Assembly: GCA_035934385.1 (NCBI GenBank)
Contig: DASYXY010000066.1
Coordinates: forward strand, 5,562 to 69,561
Reading direction: 5' to 3'
Length of the DNA stretch: 64,000 nt
From: CF-118 sp035934385
Lineage (GTDB): Bacteria > Chloroflexota > Dormibacteria > Dormibacterales > Dormibacteraceae
Shown: in pieces, positions 43,278-51,950 of the stretch
Numbering within the stretch: position 1 is the first letter of the stretch
Layout: the number at the start of each line of letters is the position of its first letter
Program-made: the position numbers and the translations under genes
The notes under the pieces: model-generated
What the model saw: the letters and a program-made list of their open reading frames with translations, nothing else
Database searches by the model: none
What the model was told of the DNA's origin: nothing

Positions 43278-44765
43278 CTAAAAGTAGTCCTTGGGATCGA
43301 GGCTGCGGGTGATCGACGTGAAGTTTTCGAAACCGCGCGCCGTGACCATTCCCGTGTCCTCGATGCGCACGCCGCCGAAGCCCATGAGGTACAGCCCCGG
43401 CTCCACGGTGATCACATCGCCTTCCTCCAGCGCCTCGCCATTGGCGCTGCGCACCCCGGGCTCCTCATGCACCTCGAGGCCGACGCCATGGCCGGTGCTG
43501 TGGTTCATCTTGGCAACGCTGTCGGGCCCTTCATAGCCGGCGGTCGTGGTGCCGAAACCTCGGTCCACCAGCACCTGGCACACCGCGTGATGGACTTCAT
43601 TGGCCGCCACTCCCGCCTTGATCGACTCGATCGCCACGTCAAGGGCCTGCAGGGTCGCGGCGTGCATGCGGCGCACCTCTTCGGAGACCTGGCCGACCAC
43701 CACCGTCCGCGTCAGGTCGCCGTTGTAGTGGCTGCCGCGGCTGGTCGGAAAAATGTCGATGATCACTGGTGCGTTCGCCCGAACCTGGCCTTCGCCACGG
43801 TAGTGCGGCATCGCGTTGTCCGGCGACCCGGCGATGATCATGTCGGGGCAGGAGAAACCCAGCTCCGCGAGCAGGAGCGACGCGCGCGCGTACAACCATT
43901 CCGACGTCATCGGCTTGCCGTCTGCCCAGAGGAGCCCATCGCGGATCTCGCCACCAGCGAGGAGCCTCACGATCTCGGTCATCGCCTTTTCTGCTGCCTG
44001 CTGCGCCTCGCGGATCTTGCCTGCCTCCTCGCTGTTCTTGTGCCGACGTTCGGCTTCGAAAAGCGACTGGTCGACCTCGACGTCGAGGCCGGCTCCGCGT
44101 AGGGCTTCGAGATGACCGGCATGCAGGCGCGGCGATACACGCGCTTCCGCCTGCCCCTTCTCCTGCAGCAGCTTGGCCGCCAGCACCGCATACGAGCGGT
44201 ATGGCCCGAGCTCCGCGTAGCCGGCCTCTTTGAACGAGAGGATGCGTGCCGCCCTCGACTCAGCCTTCGCCCTGTCGATCTCGAGCGGGCTGGCGACCAG
44301 GATGTCGTCGCCGGAAGCAGGCCGGATGTAAAGCGCGCTCTCCACATTCATACCGGTGGCGTAGATGAAATCGGCGTCGCCGTGGCCGCTCGGGATGAGG
44401 ACGAGCGGGCGGGCGCCGGCCGAGCGCCGCGCACGTTTGCGCGTCGGGGCCACGCTCGCGGGCGAGGTGTCCCGCCACAGACCCGCGGCCTCGACCGCAT
44501 GCGCGACGGCCTGGAGAAGCGCGTCGTCGCCGCGGGGCCTAGCTGTCTTTTTCGAACGGCCCTCGAGGTTCAGCTTCTCTTGCACCTCGTAGCCGCTCGT
44601 GTAGGCGACCTCGTAGCCGAGGTCGCGCAGCTGGGCGAGGTCACGGCGCAGCGTGCGCTCGGAGACGCCGGCCTTGTCGGCGAGCTCGAGCGGGTTCAGA
44701 CCAGGCTCGGCGATGATCGCGGCGAGCACCCGGAGCAGCCGAGCGAGACGCTCAGCCCGATTCAA
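43278..44765 (-). CDS. M24B aminopeptidase (Xaa-Pro type) fused to an N-terminal HTH domain
   Basis: 495 residues. Residues 1-62 are a helix-turn-helix like those of WYL regulators (LELADKAGVSERTLRRDLAQLRDLGYEV ... SGYEV). Residues 120-250 look like a creatinase N-domain and 255-490 the pita-bread catalytic domain with all five metal ligands: Asp337, Asp350, His426 (GHGVG), Glu455 and Glu469. It should cleave Xaa-Pro dipeptides or a similar amide. The HTH fusion is unusual, hinting at a peptidase that also binds DNA. Confidence 0.85.
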   Translation of the reverse strand: MNRAERLARLLRVLAAIIAEPGLNPLELADKAGVSERTLRRDLAQLRDLGYEVAYTSGYEVQEKLNLEGRSKKTARPRGDDALLQAVAHAVEAAGLWRDTSPASVAPTRKRARRSAGARPLVLIPSGHGDADFIYATGMNVESALYIRPASGDDILVASPLEIDRAKAESRAARILSFKEAGYAELGPYRSYAVLAAKLLQEKGQAEARVSPRLHAGHLEALRGAGLDVEVDQSLFEAERRHKNSEEAGKIREAQQAAEKAMTEIVRLLAGGEIRDGLLWADGKPMTSEWLYARASLLLAELGFSCPDMIIAGSPDNAMPHYRGEGQVRANAPVIIDIFPTSRGSHYNGDLTRTVVVGQVSEEVRRMHAATLQALDVAIESIKAGVAANEVHHAVCQVLVDRGFGTTTAGYEGPDSVAKMNHSTGHGVGLEVHEEPGVRSANGEALEEGDVITVEPGLYLMGFGGVRIEDTGMVTARGFENFTSITRSLDPKDYF

Positions 44766-44779
44766 GAGCTAGCGCTCGA

Positions 44780-45010
44780 TCAGCCTATTTCTTCCCAGGA
44801 CGTGGTGGCGTTGCCCTCGAACGGATCGGGCTCTGCCTCCTCCTGGTTGCCGACCTTCTGGTGGAACCGGCTGGCGATCATCTGATAGGCCATCGCCTTC
44901 GGTATCCCCAGCTTCGTCAGGGACTTGACCTCGTCGGCCATCACCTTGTCGCGGGCGGCCTCGATCGCGGCCAGGACCTCTTCGATCGACGCCGTCTTCT
45001 TGGTGACCAT
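44780..45010 (-). CDS. Small hypothetical protein, helical
   Basis: 76 residues, helical and charged (VEEVLAAIEAARDKVMADEVKSL-like pattern) with an acidic C-terminus ending TTSWEEIG. No family recognised. TAGAAT lies nine bases before the ATG and no Shine-Dalgarno is present, so leaderless. It may lead an operon with the M24 peptidase 14 bases downstream. Confidence 0.6.
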   Translation of the reverse strand: MVTKKTASIEEVLAAIEAARDKVMADEVKSLTKLGIPKAMAYQMIASRFHQKVGNQEEAEPDPFEGNATTSWEEIG

Positions 45011-45019
45011 GGAAGCCGA

Positions 45020-45025
45020 ATTCTA
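45020..45025 (-). promoter_or_regulatory. -10-like TAGAAT nine bases before the ATG at 45010
   Basis: Minus-strand TAGAAT, nine bases, then ATG. Same hexamer as at 61440, 41429 and 52491. Confidence 0.5.
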
Positions 45026-45262
45026 CCGATCCGGAGGTTCGGCCGAGGCGCTCGCCGAGAGATTCGGCGATCCAGGTGCCCGAGATGGGGGCGAAGCGAC
45101 GAGCAGCGGAGCGAGCGCATTGGAGAACTGCGTGAGCGAGCAGCGTAGGAGCTGAGCCCGCAGATCGGTCGCATGGGCGCCGAAGATCCGGCGAGGGTCC
45201 TTCGGGCGAACCTCCTTAGACTTAACCGGCGTACCGGCCCGTCGATTGGTTCTGGGGTTTGA

Positions 45263-47287
45263 ATGGCCGCTGATTACTCTCCTGACAAGATCCGGAACGT
45301 GGTCCTGCTCGGCCACTCGCATGACGGCAAGACCACGCTCGCCGAGGCGATGCTGTTCGCGTCAGGCGGCCTCCAGCGGATGGGCTCCACCGACCAGAAC
45401 ACCTCGGCGCTGGACACCGAGCCCGAGGAACAGAAGCGCAAGATCTCGATCAACCTCGGCGTCGGATTTGCCGAGCACAACGGATTCAAGATCAACATCC
45501 TCGACGCGCCGGGTTTCTTCGACTTCGCAGGTCAGGCGATGAGCGGGCTGCGCGCGGCCGAAGGCGCCGTGGTGGTGGTGGGTCCAAACGACCACCTCGC
45601 GGTCGGCACCGAGGTCGCGTGGGAGCAGTGCAATACGCGCAGCAAGCCCCGCGTCGTCGTGGTGAACAAGCTCGACAAGGAGCACGCGGATTTCTATGGC
45701 GCGGTCAAGGCGATGCGCGACAGCCTGTCGCCGCGGCCGTTTCCCCTCCACCTTCCGATCGGATCGGAGCAGGACTTCCGCGGCGTCGTCGACCTGCTGC
45801 ACCTCAAGGCTTTCGTCACCGCCCCGGACGGCAAGGGCGGCGAGGTCCCGATCCCGGACGACATGCAGAAGCTGGTGGACGAGTACCGTGGTCAGCTCAT
45901 CGAGGCGGCTGCGGAAAGCGATGACTCCCTGCTCGAGAAGTACCTCGACGCCGGCACGCTGAACGAGGAGGAGATCCAGCGAGGCCTGCGCGAGGGAATC
46001 CTCGCCGGCAAGGTGGCGCCGGTGCTCTGCTGCTCGGCGACAAAGCTGCTCGGGGTGCGCACTCTCATGTCGACGCTGTGCGAGCTGCTTCCGCCCGCCG
46101 AAGGCGAGCCGTCGAAGCCCACGCGGGCGTTCGTTTTCAGCACCGGCGGCGACCAGTTCGGCCGCGTCAGCTACTTCAAGGTCGTGGCTGGAACGGTGAA
46201 GGCCGACCAGCACCTGGCGAATCTCAACCGCAATGCAGACGAGCGCCTGGCCCAGATCTTCTTCGCCCGCGGCAAGGAGCACGTCGCCACGACGGAGATC
46301 CGCGCGGGCGACATCGGCGCCGTGACCAAGCTCACGCACACGCTTACCGGCGACACGCTCGGCGCCAAGGACGGCGGCCCGCTGGCGCCGATCGACCTGC
46401 CCGGCGCCGCGTACGGCGTGGCCCTGACGCCGAAGGCGCGCGGCGACGAGGAGAAGATCTCTAACGGGCTGGCGCGTCTTTCGGAGGAGGACCCGACCCT
46501 TCACGTCGAGCGGGTCGAGGAGACCCACCAGCTAGTCATCTCGGGGCTCGGCGACGTGCACCTCGATGTGACGCTGGAAAAGCTGAAGCGCAAGTACGGA
46601 GTCGAGGCGACGACGGCGACCCCCCGCGTGGCCTATCGCGAAACGCTTCGCGGCCATGCCCGCGCGGAGGGACGCCACGTGAAGCAGTCGGGCGGCCACG
46701 GCCAGTACGGGATCTGCGTCATCGAGGTCGAGCCCACCATGCGCGGCGAGGGTTTCGTCTGGGAGGACAAGATCTTCGGTGGCGCGATCCCGCAGAACTT
46801 CCGCGCCTCGGTGCAGAAGGGCATCGTCGACTCCATGGCGAAGGGCGTGGTCGCGGGCTATCCGATGGTGGACGTGAGGGTGAGGCTGGTCGACGGCAAG
46901 TACCACTCAGTCGATTCGAACGACATGGCGTTCCAGATCGCCGGCTCTTTGGCCATCCGCCACGCCGCGCTCGACGCGTCACCTGTGCTGCTGGAGCCCG
47001 TGGTCGAGGCCGAGATCCGCGTGCCGGAGAAGAACCTCGGCGACATCATGTCGGACCTGAACGGCCGCCGCGGCAAGATCCTTGGCACCGAGCCCGACGA
47101 CGGCTATCAGAAGGTGCGCGCCACCGTCCCCGAGTCGGAGATGCTGCGATTCGCACTGGACCTGCGCTCGATCACGCAGGGTCGCGGCAGCTTCAGCAAG
47201 AAGTTCTCCCACTACGACGAGATGCCCGCCCACCTCGCGAAGACCATCATCGAAGAGTTCCAGAAGCAGCACGAAGCCGCGTCCTGA
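45263..47287 (+). CDS. Elongation factor G-like GTPase (EF-G paralogue)
   Basis: 674 residues with the EF-G five-domain order. G1 is GHSHDGKTT (17-25), G3 is DAPGFFDF (81-88) and G4 is NKLD (135-138). In canonical EF-G the G3 is DTPGHVDF; here the catalytic His is Phe85. Domain IV (GQYGICVIEVEP) and the C-terminal EF-G fold (GRRGKILGTEPDDGYQKVRA) are intact. Such paralogues occur beside the housekeeping EF-G in several phyla and have slow or altered GTPase. Its role here is unknown. Confidence 0.9.
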   Translation: MAADYSPDKIRNVVLLGHSHDGKTTLAEAMLFASGGLQRMGSTDQNTSALDTEPEEQKRKISINLGVGFAEHNGFKINILDAPGFFDFAGQAMSGLRAAEGAVVVVGPNDHLAVGTEVAWEQCNTRSKPRVVVVNKLDKEHADFYGAVKAMRDSLSPRPFPLHLPIGSEQDFRGVVDLLHLKAFVTAPDGKGGEVPIPDDMQKLVDEYRGQLIEAAAESDDSLLEKYLDAGTLNEEEIQRGLREGILAGKVAPVLCCSATKLLGVRTLMSTLCELLPPAEGEPSKPTRAFVFSTGGDQFGRVSYFKVVAGTVKADQHLANLNRNADERLAQIFFARGKEHVATTEIRAGDIGAVTKLTHTLTGDTLGAKDGGPLAPIDLPGAAYGVALTPKARGDEEKISNGLARLSEEDPTLHVERVEETHQLVISGLGDVHLDVTLEKLKRKYGVEATTATPRVAYRETLRGHARAEGRHVKQSGGHGQYGICVIEVEPTMRGEGFVWEDKIFGGAIPQNFRASVQKGIVDSMAKGVVAGYPMVDVRVRLVDGKYHSVDSNDMAFQIAGSLAIRHAALDASPVLLEPVVEAEIRVPEKNLGDIMSDLNGRRGKILGTEPDDGYQKVRATVPESEMLRFALDLRSITQGRGSFSKKFSHYDEMPAHLAKTIIEEFQKQHEAAS

Positions 47288-47298
47288 CGTAGGACCAC

Positions 47299-47304
47299 TA
47301 GCAT
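47299..47304 (+). promoter_or_regulatory. -10-like TAGCAT seven bases before the GTG at 47312
   Basis: TAGCAT, seven bases, then GTG 47312; the same hexamer precedes the gene at 53654. Suggests a leaderless transcript. Confidence 0.5.
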
Positions 47305-47311
47305 CTCAGTC

Positions 47312-48919
47312 GTGAGCCAGCCTTCTGCTCACGATGTCGTGATCATCGGCGGTGGTGTCACCGGCGCCGGCATCGCGCGCGACCTTTCCTTGCGCGGCCT
47401 GTCGGTGCTCCTTCTCGAAAAAGGCGACTGGGGCGCGGGCACCAGCGGAGCTTCGAGCTGGATGATCCACGGCGGCCCGCGCTACCTGGAGTTCGACTGG
47501 GACACGACGCGCCTATCGACGAGGGACGCGGGCCACATTGTCACGATCGCCCGGAACATCGTTTATCGCGTCCTCTTCCTCATTCCGGTTCTTCCGCACG
47601 ACAAGAACAACATCGAGCGGATGGAAACGGCGATGGAGGTTTACGACCGCTTCCAGCCGCTCAAGAAGTCACACCCGCACGCCCGCCTGACGACCGAGGA
47701 GGCGCTCCGGATCGAGCCGGGCCTGACTCCGGACATGGTCGGCGCTGTGACGATGGAGGAGTGGGGCGTCGACCCGCACCGGCTTGTGTTCGCCAACGTT
47801 CAAGACGCCGTTGCCAACGGCGCTCGTGCCTTGAACCACACGAAGGTGGTGGAGCTGCTGCGTGACGGAGGCGCCGTCATCGGCGTGCGCTACCGCACTT
47901 CGGACGGCGCGTACAGCGAGGCGCGCGCGAAGGTCGTGGTCAACGCCGCGGGCCCGTGGGTTCCCGAGGTCGGGCAGATGGCAGGCGTCACGGTGCAGCT
48001 GCGTCCCGCGAAAGGGATTCACATCGTCTATCCACATCGCATCTCGCGCTTCGCGATCAGCGCCGAGTCGATCGACGGCCGCGACCTGCTCATGGTGTCT
48101 CACGCCGGATTCACGCTCCTTGGCACGACCGATGACGACTTCTACGGCGACCTCGATTCGGTCGAGGTGCTGCGAGACGAGGTCGACTACCTGCTGCAGG
48201 GTTTCGAGCGCGTCTTCCCGGCGATTCGGAGGTTCCGCCCCGTGCGCACAACCACCGGCGTCAGGCCCACGCTCTTCAAGTGGCGGCGCTACGAGGACGA
48301 GCTGTCGCGCCGGTACCAGATTTTCGACCACGCCGCGGACGGCGTCGACGGTTTCGTCACCATCGCAGGGGGCAAGCTCTCGATGTACCGGCTGATGGCC
48401 GAGGAGACCTCCGACGCTGTGTGCCGCAAGCTCGGGCACCAGTCGCCCTGCGTGACCGCGACGCGCCCGCTGCCTGGAAGCGAGTCGGACATGGAGCCGG
48501 CCGAGGAGCTCGCTCGGCGCTGCGGGATCTCCGCGCTGGCGGCGGTCAAGCTGCAGAGCAGGCATGGATCTCGCGCGGGCGACGTGCTCGACGGCGCCGC
48601 GGCCGGCCGCGTCGTCTGCCGGTGCGAGCCCCTCACCGAAGCGGAGCTGTCGTACTCCGCGCGACGCGAGCAGGTGCGCACGCTCGCGGACGCGTTCCGG
48701 CGCGTGAGTCTCGCGGGCGGACCCTGTGCGGGCGCGGCGTGCGTCATGCGGGCAGCTGAGGTCGTTGGGCGAGAGCTCGGATGGAGCGTTGCGCAGCGTT
48801 TCGACGCGGTACGCGAGTTCGTGCAGTCGTCGTGGCTCGGACGGGCGCCGGTGCTGACTCATTCAGGATGGGCGGAGGAAGAGCTCGTGCAGGGCGCGAC
48901 GCGAGGCTTGTTCGTGTAA
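47312..48919 (+). CDS. FAD-dependent glycerol-3-phosphate dehydrogenase, GlpA-like
   Basis: 535 residues. VVIIGGGVTGAGIARDLSLRGLSVLLLEKGD is the FAD site; GTSGASSWMIHGGPRYLE and LLGTTDDDF are typical of glpA/glpD enzymes, which oxidise glycerol-3-phosphate and pass electrons to quinones. The C-terminal ~130 residues carry a BFD-like [2Fe-2S] cysteine set (VVCRCE and GGPCAGAACV), as in GlpA of anaerobic systems. The partner gene overlaps at 48919. GlpA-type is favoured over GlpD. Confidence 0.88.
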   Translation: MSQPSAHDVVIIGGGVTGAGIARDLSLRGLSVLLLEKGDWGAGTSGASSWMIHGGPRYLEFDWDTTRLSTRDAGHIVTIARNIVYRVLFLIPVLPHDKNNIERMETAMEVYDRFQPLKKSHPHARLTTEEALRIEPGLTPDMVGAVTMEEWGVDPHRLVFANVQDAVANGARALNHTKVVELLRDGGAVIGVRYRTSDGAYSEARAKVVVNAAGPWVPEVGQMAGVTVQLRPAKGIHIVYPHRISRFAISAESIDGRDLLMVSHAGFTLLGTTDDDFYGDLDSVEVLRDEVDYLLQGFERVFPAIRRFRPVRTTTGVRPTLFKWRRYEDELSRRYQIFDHAADGVDGFVTIAGGKLSMYRLMAEETSDAVCRKLGHQSPCVTATRPLPGSESDMEPAEELARRCGISALAAVKLQSRHGSRAGDVLDGAAAGRVVCRCEPLTEAELSYSARREQVRTLADAFRRVSLAGGPCAGAACVMRAAEVVGRELGWSVAQRFDAVREFVQSSWLGRAPVLTHSGWAEEELVQGATRGLFV

Positions 48920-49314
48920 TGGGCCGCACCGATTCGCTCGCCAAGCTGGCGCTCGCTTACGGCGTGCACCTCACCCGCAGGCGACTGACGTCGGCGCGTT
49001 CGCAGCTCGAGCCGCTGCTCGAGATGTATGCGGCGGACGGTCTGATGCCGCTGACTCCTGCGGAACAGGAAAAGCACCCACAGCTGGTCGGCTGCATCAA
49101 CTGCGGGCTGTGTGCTTTTGCCGCGGGACGGCTGGGCCGCGCGCGGCTACCGGACCTGGCCTCTTCCTACGCGCGCCTCTACTCCCGACTCGGTGACGCG
49201 GGGGGTGACGTCGCCGGCGAGGAACCAGATTGGGGGGCCGCATCCGCGGCCTGCCCGGTGGGGGTGCCTTTGGAGGACGTGGCCAGGATGGTGCGGCGGC
49301 TGGCAGCCGGCTGA
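48919..49314 (+). CDS. Small 4Fe-4S ferredoxin-like protein, mini GlpC-like
   Basis: 131 residues. It has CINCGLC at about 54-60 and SAACPVGVPLEDVARMV near the C-terminus, a CxxCxxC...CP pattern for a single 4Fe-4S cluster. The family normally has two clusters plus CCG domains (GlpC, about 400 residues); here only the N-terminal unit is present. TAATG overlap with the upstream gene shows coupling; it probably carries electrons from the dehydrogenase to the membrane. Confidence 0.75.
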   Translation: MGRTDSLAKLALAYGVHLTRRRLTSARSQLEPLLEMYAADGLMPLTPAEQEKHPQLVGCINCGLCAFAAGRLGRARLPDLASSYARLYSRLGDAGGDVAGEEPDWGAASAACPVGVPLEDVARMVRRLAAG

Positions 49315-49504
49315 GGGCGAGGCCCTACCCGCCAGCCCGCGACGCCGATCCTCACCACAGGCTCAGCGCGGCCTCAACCTGATGGCCAGCTTCCAGCTGC
49401 GGAGACGGCGCGGACGGCCGCACCGACGGAGAGGCGGGCGAGAACGGGGGCTCGAATGGCGGCTACAGGTCGGGTGGCGCTTGGAGTTGCCAGTTACCCA
49501 CATT

Positions 49505-49514
49505 CTGTATACAG
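49505..49514. promoter_or_regulatory. Perfect palindrome CTGTATACAG upstream of 49545
   Basis: A 10-base palindrome 30 bases before the ATG at 49545, in an AT-rich strip. It resembles half of the enterobacterial LexA consensus core but is shorter; a GntR- or LexA-like repressor is possible. The other ~190 bases of the intergenic region (49315-49504) show nothing recognisable. Confidence 0.4.
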
Positions 49515-49544
49515 TCTGGGGAAATCACACTACATCTAGCCCCA

Positions 49545-50042
49545 ATGGTCAATACCCTTATGCGCAAGTTCCGAAGATGGCCGGCCCCCAGGGCGTTAGT
49601 GACGCGCCTTCTGGAGCGGTTCACGACCGGGCCGGACGAGGACCAGCCCGAGCCGGTACCCGTCGCCCCGGAGGACTTTGAGATGCGCTTCATGAGGCTG
49701 CACTCGGAGGGTAGGTTCGACGAGATGTGGGACATGATCGCCGAGGACGCGCAGGACGCCTGGGGCGGCCGAGAGACGTTCATGCGCGAAGTGCCCCGTC
49801 TGGGCGACGACACCGAGCTGCTCGACGTCCAGGTGCTCGACGTGAGGATGCTGGAGTCGTGGCAGGACATCCGTCACGGGCGTTCATACAGCGACGTAGC
49901 CCAGATGATCCTGCGCTATCGCGTGCGTGAGCAGTGGAAGGATTGGACGCTCGATCGTCGGGTTCACCTGATTCCCGCGGCGGACGGCTGGCGCACTCTT
50001 TTTTATCCGGCGCAAACGAAAAGTGCCGCCGGAAGCCGCTGA
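49545..50042 (+). CDS. Hypothetical protein, NTF2-like shape
   Basis: 165 residues. FEMRFMRLHSEGRFDEMWDMIAEDAQDAWGG then beta strands ending in DGWRTLFYP suggest an NTF2-like/SnoaL fold (helix-helix-beta sheet), a common small scaffold. Basic N-terminal 25 residues. A palindrome lies upstream. Function unknown. Confidence 0.6.
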   Translation: MVNTLMRKFRRWPAPRALVTRLLERFTTGPDEDQPEPVPVAPEDFEMRFMRLHSEGRFDEMWDMIAEDAQDAWGGRETFMREVPRLGDDTELLDVQVLDVRMLESWQDIRHGRSYSDVAQMILRYRVREQWKDWTLDRRVHLIPAADGWRTLFYPAQTKSAAGSR

Positions 50043-50048
50043 TATAGT
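50043..50048 (+). promoter_or_regulatory. -10-like TATAGT nine bases before the ATG at 50058
   Basis: TATAGT (50043-50048), nine bases, then ATG; no ribosome binding site, so leaderless. Confidence 0.5.
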
Positions 50049-50057
50049 GGGTCATCA

Positions 50058-50435
50058 ATGCTCCAGCAGACGATCGAAGAGCAAGAACAGCATTTCCGAT
50101 GGCATCGACGGCGCAAAGAGGCGATGACACCGCGACGCTTGCTGCGGGAATCGGATGAGCTGCTCTACTGGGTCGAAGAATGCATGGTGCAGGAGATGCG
50201 CATCGTGCCCGGATGGCTGGTTGCGCGCTTGATGGTGGTGCTGCGTCACGCGCATCCTGAGCTGCCGGCGCGCCTTGGCCGCGAGCGCAGGCCGACGCAG
50301 GTGATGGAGATCATCTACGACGCGCAGGCGGCGCTCATGGAGCAGGCATGCTTGAGCCGCGGCCCGGCTGCGGTGATCCCACTGTTCGCGGGTGCTCGCC
50401 GGCGAGAGCTAAGCGAGGCGGTCCGGGTCTCTTAG
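50058..50435 (+). CDS. Hypothetical helical protein
   Basis: 125 residues, rich in Arg, Glu and Leu, predicted all-helical (LLYWVEECMVQEMRIVPGWLVARLMVVLRHAHPELPARL). No family recognised. TATAGT lies nine bases before the ATG. It may share function with the PHP gene that begins ten bases after its end. Confidence 0.6.
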   Translation: MLQQTIEEQEQHFRWHRRRKEAMTPRRLLRESDELLYWVEECMVQEMRIVPGWLVARLMVVLRHAHPELPARLGRERRPTQVMEIIYDAQAALMEQACLSRGPAAVIPLFAGARRRELSEAVRVS

Positions 50436-50438
50436 ACT
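50433..50438 (+). promoter_or_regulatory. -10-like TAGACT seven bases before the PHP GTG
   Basis: TAGACT overlaps the preceding stop, then seven bases, then GTG 50446. This would start a leaderless PHP-PfkB-macro transcript. Confidence 0.45.
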
Positions 50439-50445
50439 CGTTCGC

Positions 50446-51051
50446 GTGCGGGTCGACCTTCATCTTCACTCGCGCTACTCGCACGACAGCTTCACCTCGC
50501 TCGACGCGCTTATAGCGCGGGCCCGCGAGTGCGGCCTCGACCGCATCGCGCTGACCGACCACAACACGGCAGAAGGTGCCCTCGCGCTCGCCAGGCTCGC
50601 GCCTGACCTGACCATCGTCGGAGAGGAGGCGAAGACTCGAGAAGGTGAGCTCATCGGTCTCTTCATCACCGGGCGCGTGGCGCCGTATCTGCGGCCCGAG
50701 GAAGCGATGGACTTGATCCACGACATGGGCGGCCTCACGTACATCCCCCATCCCCTCGACCCCAACCGATCGCACTTTCGCGCCGAGCGAATCGTCGAGC
50801 TCGCCGATCGCATCGACATCATCGAGACGTACAACCCGTGGGCGGGGGCGAGCGCGAACCGGGCCGCCGCCGAGCTCGCGGCGGAGCTTGGCAAGGCTGC
50901 GGCGACCGGCTCTGACTCGCATGGGATCGAGGAGATCGGGCGTAGCTGGATGGAGATGGACGACTACGAAGGGCCGCACGACTTTCTGGAGAAGCTGGCG
51001 CGGGCAAAACACATCGTGACTTCGGCGAGCGGCACGACTCGTCGCGCGTGA
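50446..51051 (+). CDS. PHP domain phosphoesterase
   Basis: 201 residues. DLHLHSRYSHDSFTSLDALI, LTDHNTAEGALA, GEEAKTREGELIGLFI and TGSDSHGIEEIG are the PHP metal-binding motifs (HxH, DHN, E, DSH). PHP proteins hydrolyse phosphoester or polyphosphate/nucleotide bonds. Its stop overlaps the GTG of the PfkB kinase gene (GTGA), so the two are coupled. Substrate unknown; a sugar- or nucleotide-phosphate is likely from the neighbours. Confidence 0.88.
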   Translation: MRVDLHLHSRYSHDSFTSLDALIARARECGLDRIALTDHNTAEGALALARLAPDLTIVGEEAKTREGELIGLFITGRVAPYLRPEEAMDLIHDMGGLTYIPHPLDPNRSHFRAERIVELADRIDIIETYNPWAGASANRAAAELAAELGKAAATGSDSHGIEEIGRSWMEMDDYEGPHDFLEKLARAKHIVTSASGTTRRA

Positions 51052-51950
51052 ACGCGGAGCTGCTGGTCGCGGGATCGATCGCGCTCGACACGCTCGAGGG
51101 TTCGTTTGGTCGCGTCGAGAACGAGCTGGGCGGTTCCGCTCTCTACTTTGCGCTGGCAGCGAGCCTGATCACTCCCGTGCGCGTCGTCGCGCCCGTGGGC
51201 CGCGATGAGCTCCGGATGGTCCACGAGGTGGTCGGCTCGCTGCCGATCGATCTCACCGACCTCGACGTGATCGACGCTCCCACGTACCGGTGGCGTGCGC
51301 GCCAGGAGGGCGGCCGCAACCTCGATTTCGGCAGCCAGGACTCGATCTACGATCGCTGGCATCCGAATCCGCCGCCCTCGTATTCGGGATGGTCTTTCGT
51401 GGGTTCGATGCGGCCTGACCGGCAGGCTCAGGTGGCGGCTCAGCTGGACCGCTCGAAGCTGCTGGCAGCCGATGCGATGCTCTCGTACGTGCGTGCTCAG
51501 CCAGCCGAAGCGCAAGACGTGCTGCATCGCGCGCGATGGTATTTCTGTAACCGGGAGGAATTCGCTGCGCTCGGCGGAGTCGAGCCGCAGGACTTCCGAC
51601 GTAGGTGGTCACTGGAGGGCCTAGTGATCAAGTCCGGCGCGGGCGGCGTCACCGCTTACACAAACGATGGAGCTACGCACGTGCCCGCCCTGGACACCCA
51701 TCGCATCGTCGATACGACCGGCGCCGGCGATGCGACCGCGGCGGGCATGCTGACGCACTGGCTCATTTCGGGCGGCGAGCCTCAAACGCTGCGCGCGTCT
51801 CTGGCGTGGGGTGTCGCCTGCGCATCCATCACAATCGAAGACATCGGGCTGCGCGGCATCGCGCGCGCGACGCGGCCGCAGCTGGACTTGCGCGTCGAGG
51901 AGGTGATGCAATGCCTGGCAGGCGAATCGCCATCACCGTCGGCGACCTGA
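51048..51950 (+). CDS. PfkB family carbohydrate/nucleoside kinase
   Basis: 300 residues. LGGSALYFALAASL near the N-terminus and DTTGAGDATAAGMLTHWL (GAGD with catalytic Asp) near the C-terminus are PfkB signatures; the family phosphorylates ribose, fructose or nucleosides. Coupled to the PHP gene and overlapped 40 bases by a macro-domain gene. This grouping suggests ribose- or ADP-ribose-phosphate metabolism; direct substrate unknown. Confidence 0.88.
   Translation: MNAELLVAGSIALDTLEGSFGRVENELGGSALYFALAASLITPVRVVAPVGRDELRMVHEVVGSLPIDLTDLDVIDAPTYRWRARQEGGRNLDFGSQDSIYDRWHPNPPPSYSGWSFVGSMRPDRQAQVAAQLDRSKLLAADAMLSYVRAQPAEAQDVLHRARWYFCNREEFAALGGVEPQDFRRRWSLEGLVIKSGAGGVTAYTNDGATHVPALDTHRIVDTTGAGDATAAGMLTHWLISGGEPQTLRASLAWGVACASITIEDIGLRGIARATRPQLDLRVEEVMQCLAGESPSPSAT

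Noticed and set aside
45009..45155. Short plus-strand ORF in the 45011-45262 gap
   Set aside because: Starts within the opposite gene's start codon region and runs through a GCGAGC-type repetitive strip; no ribosome binding site or family.
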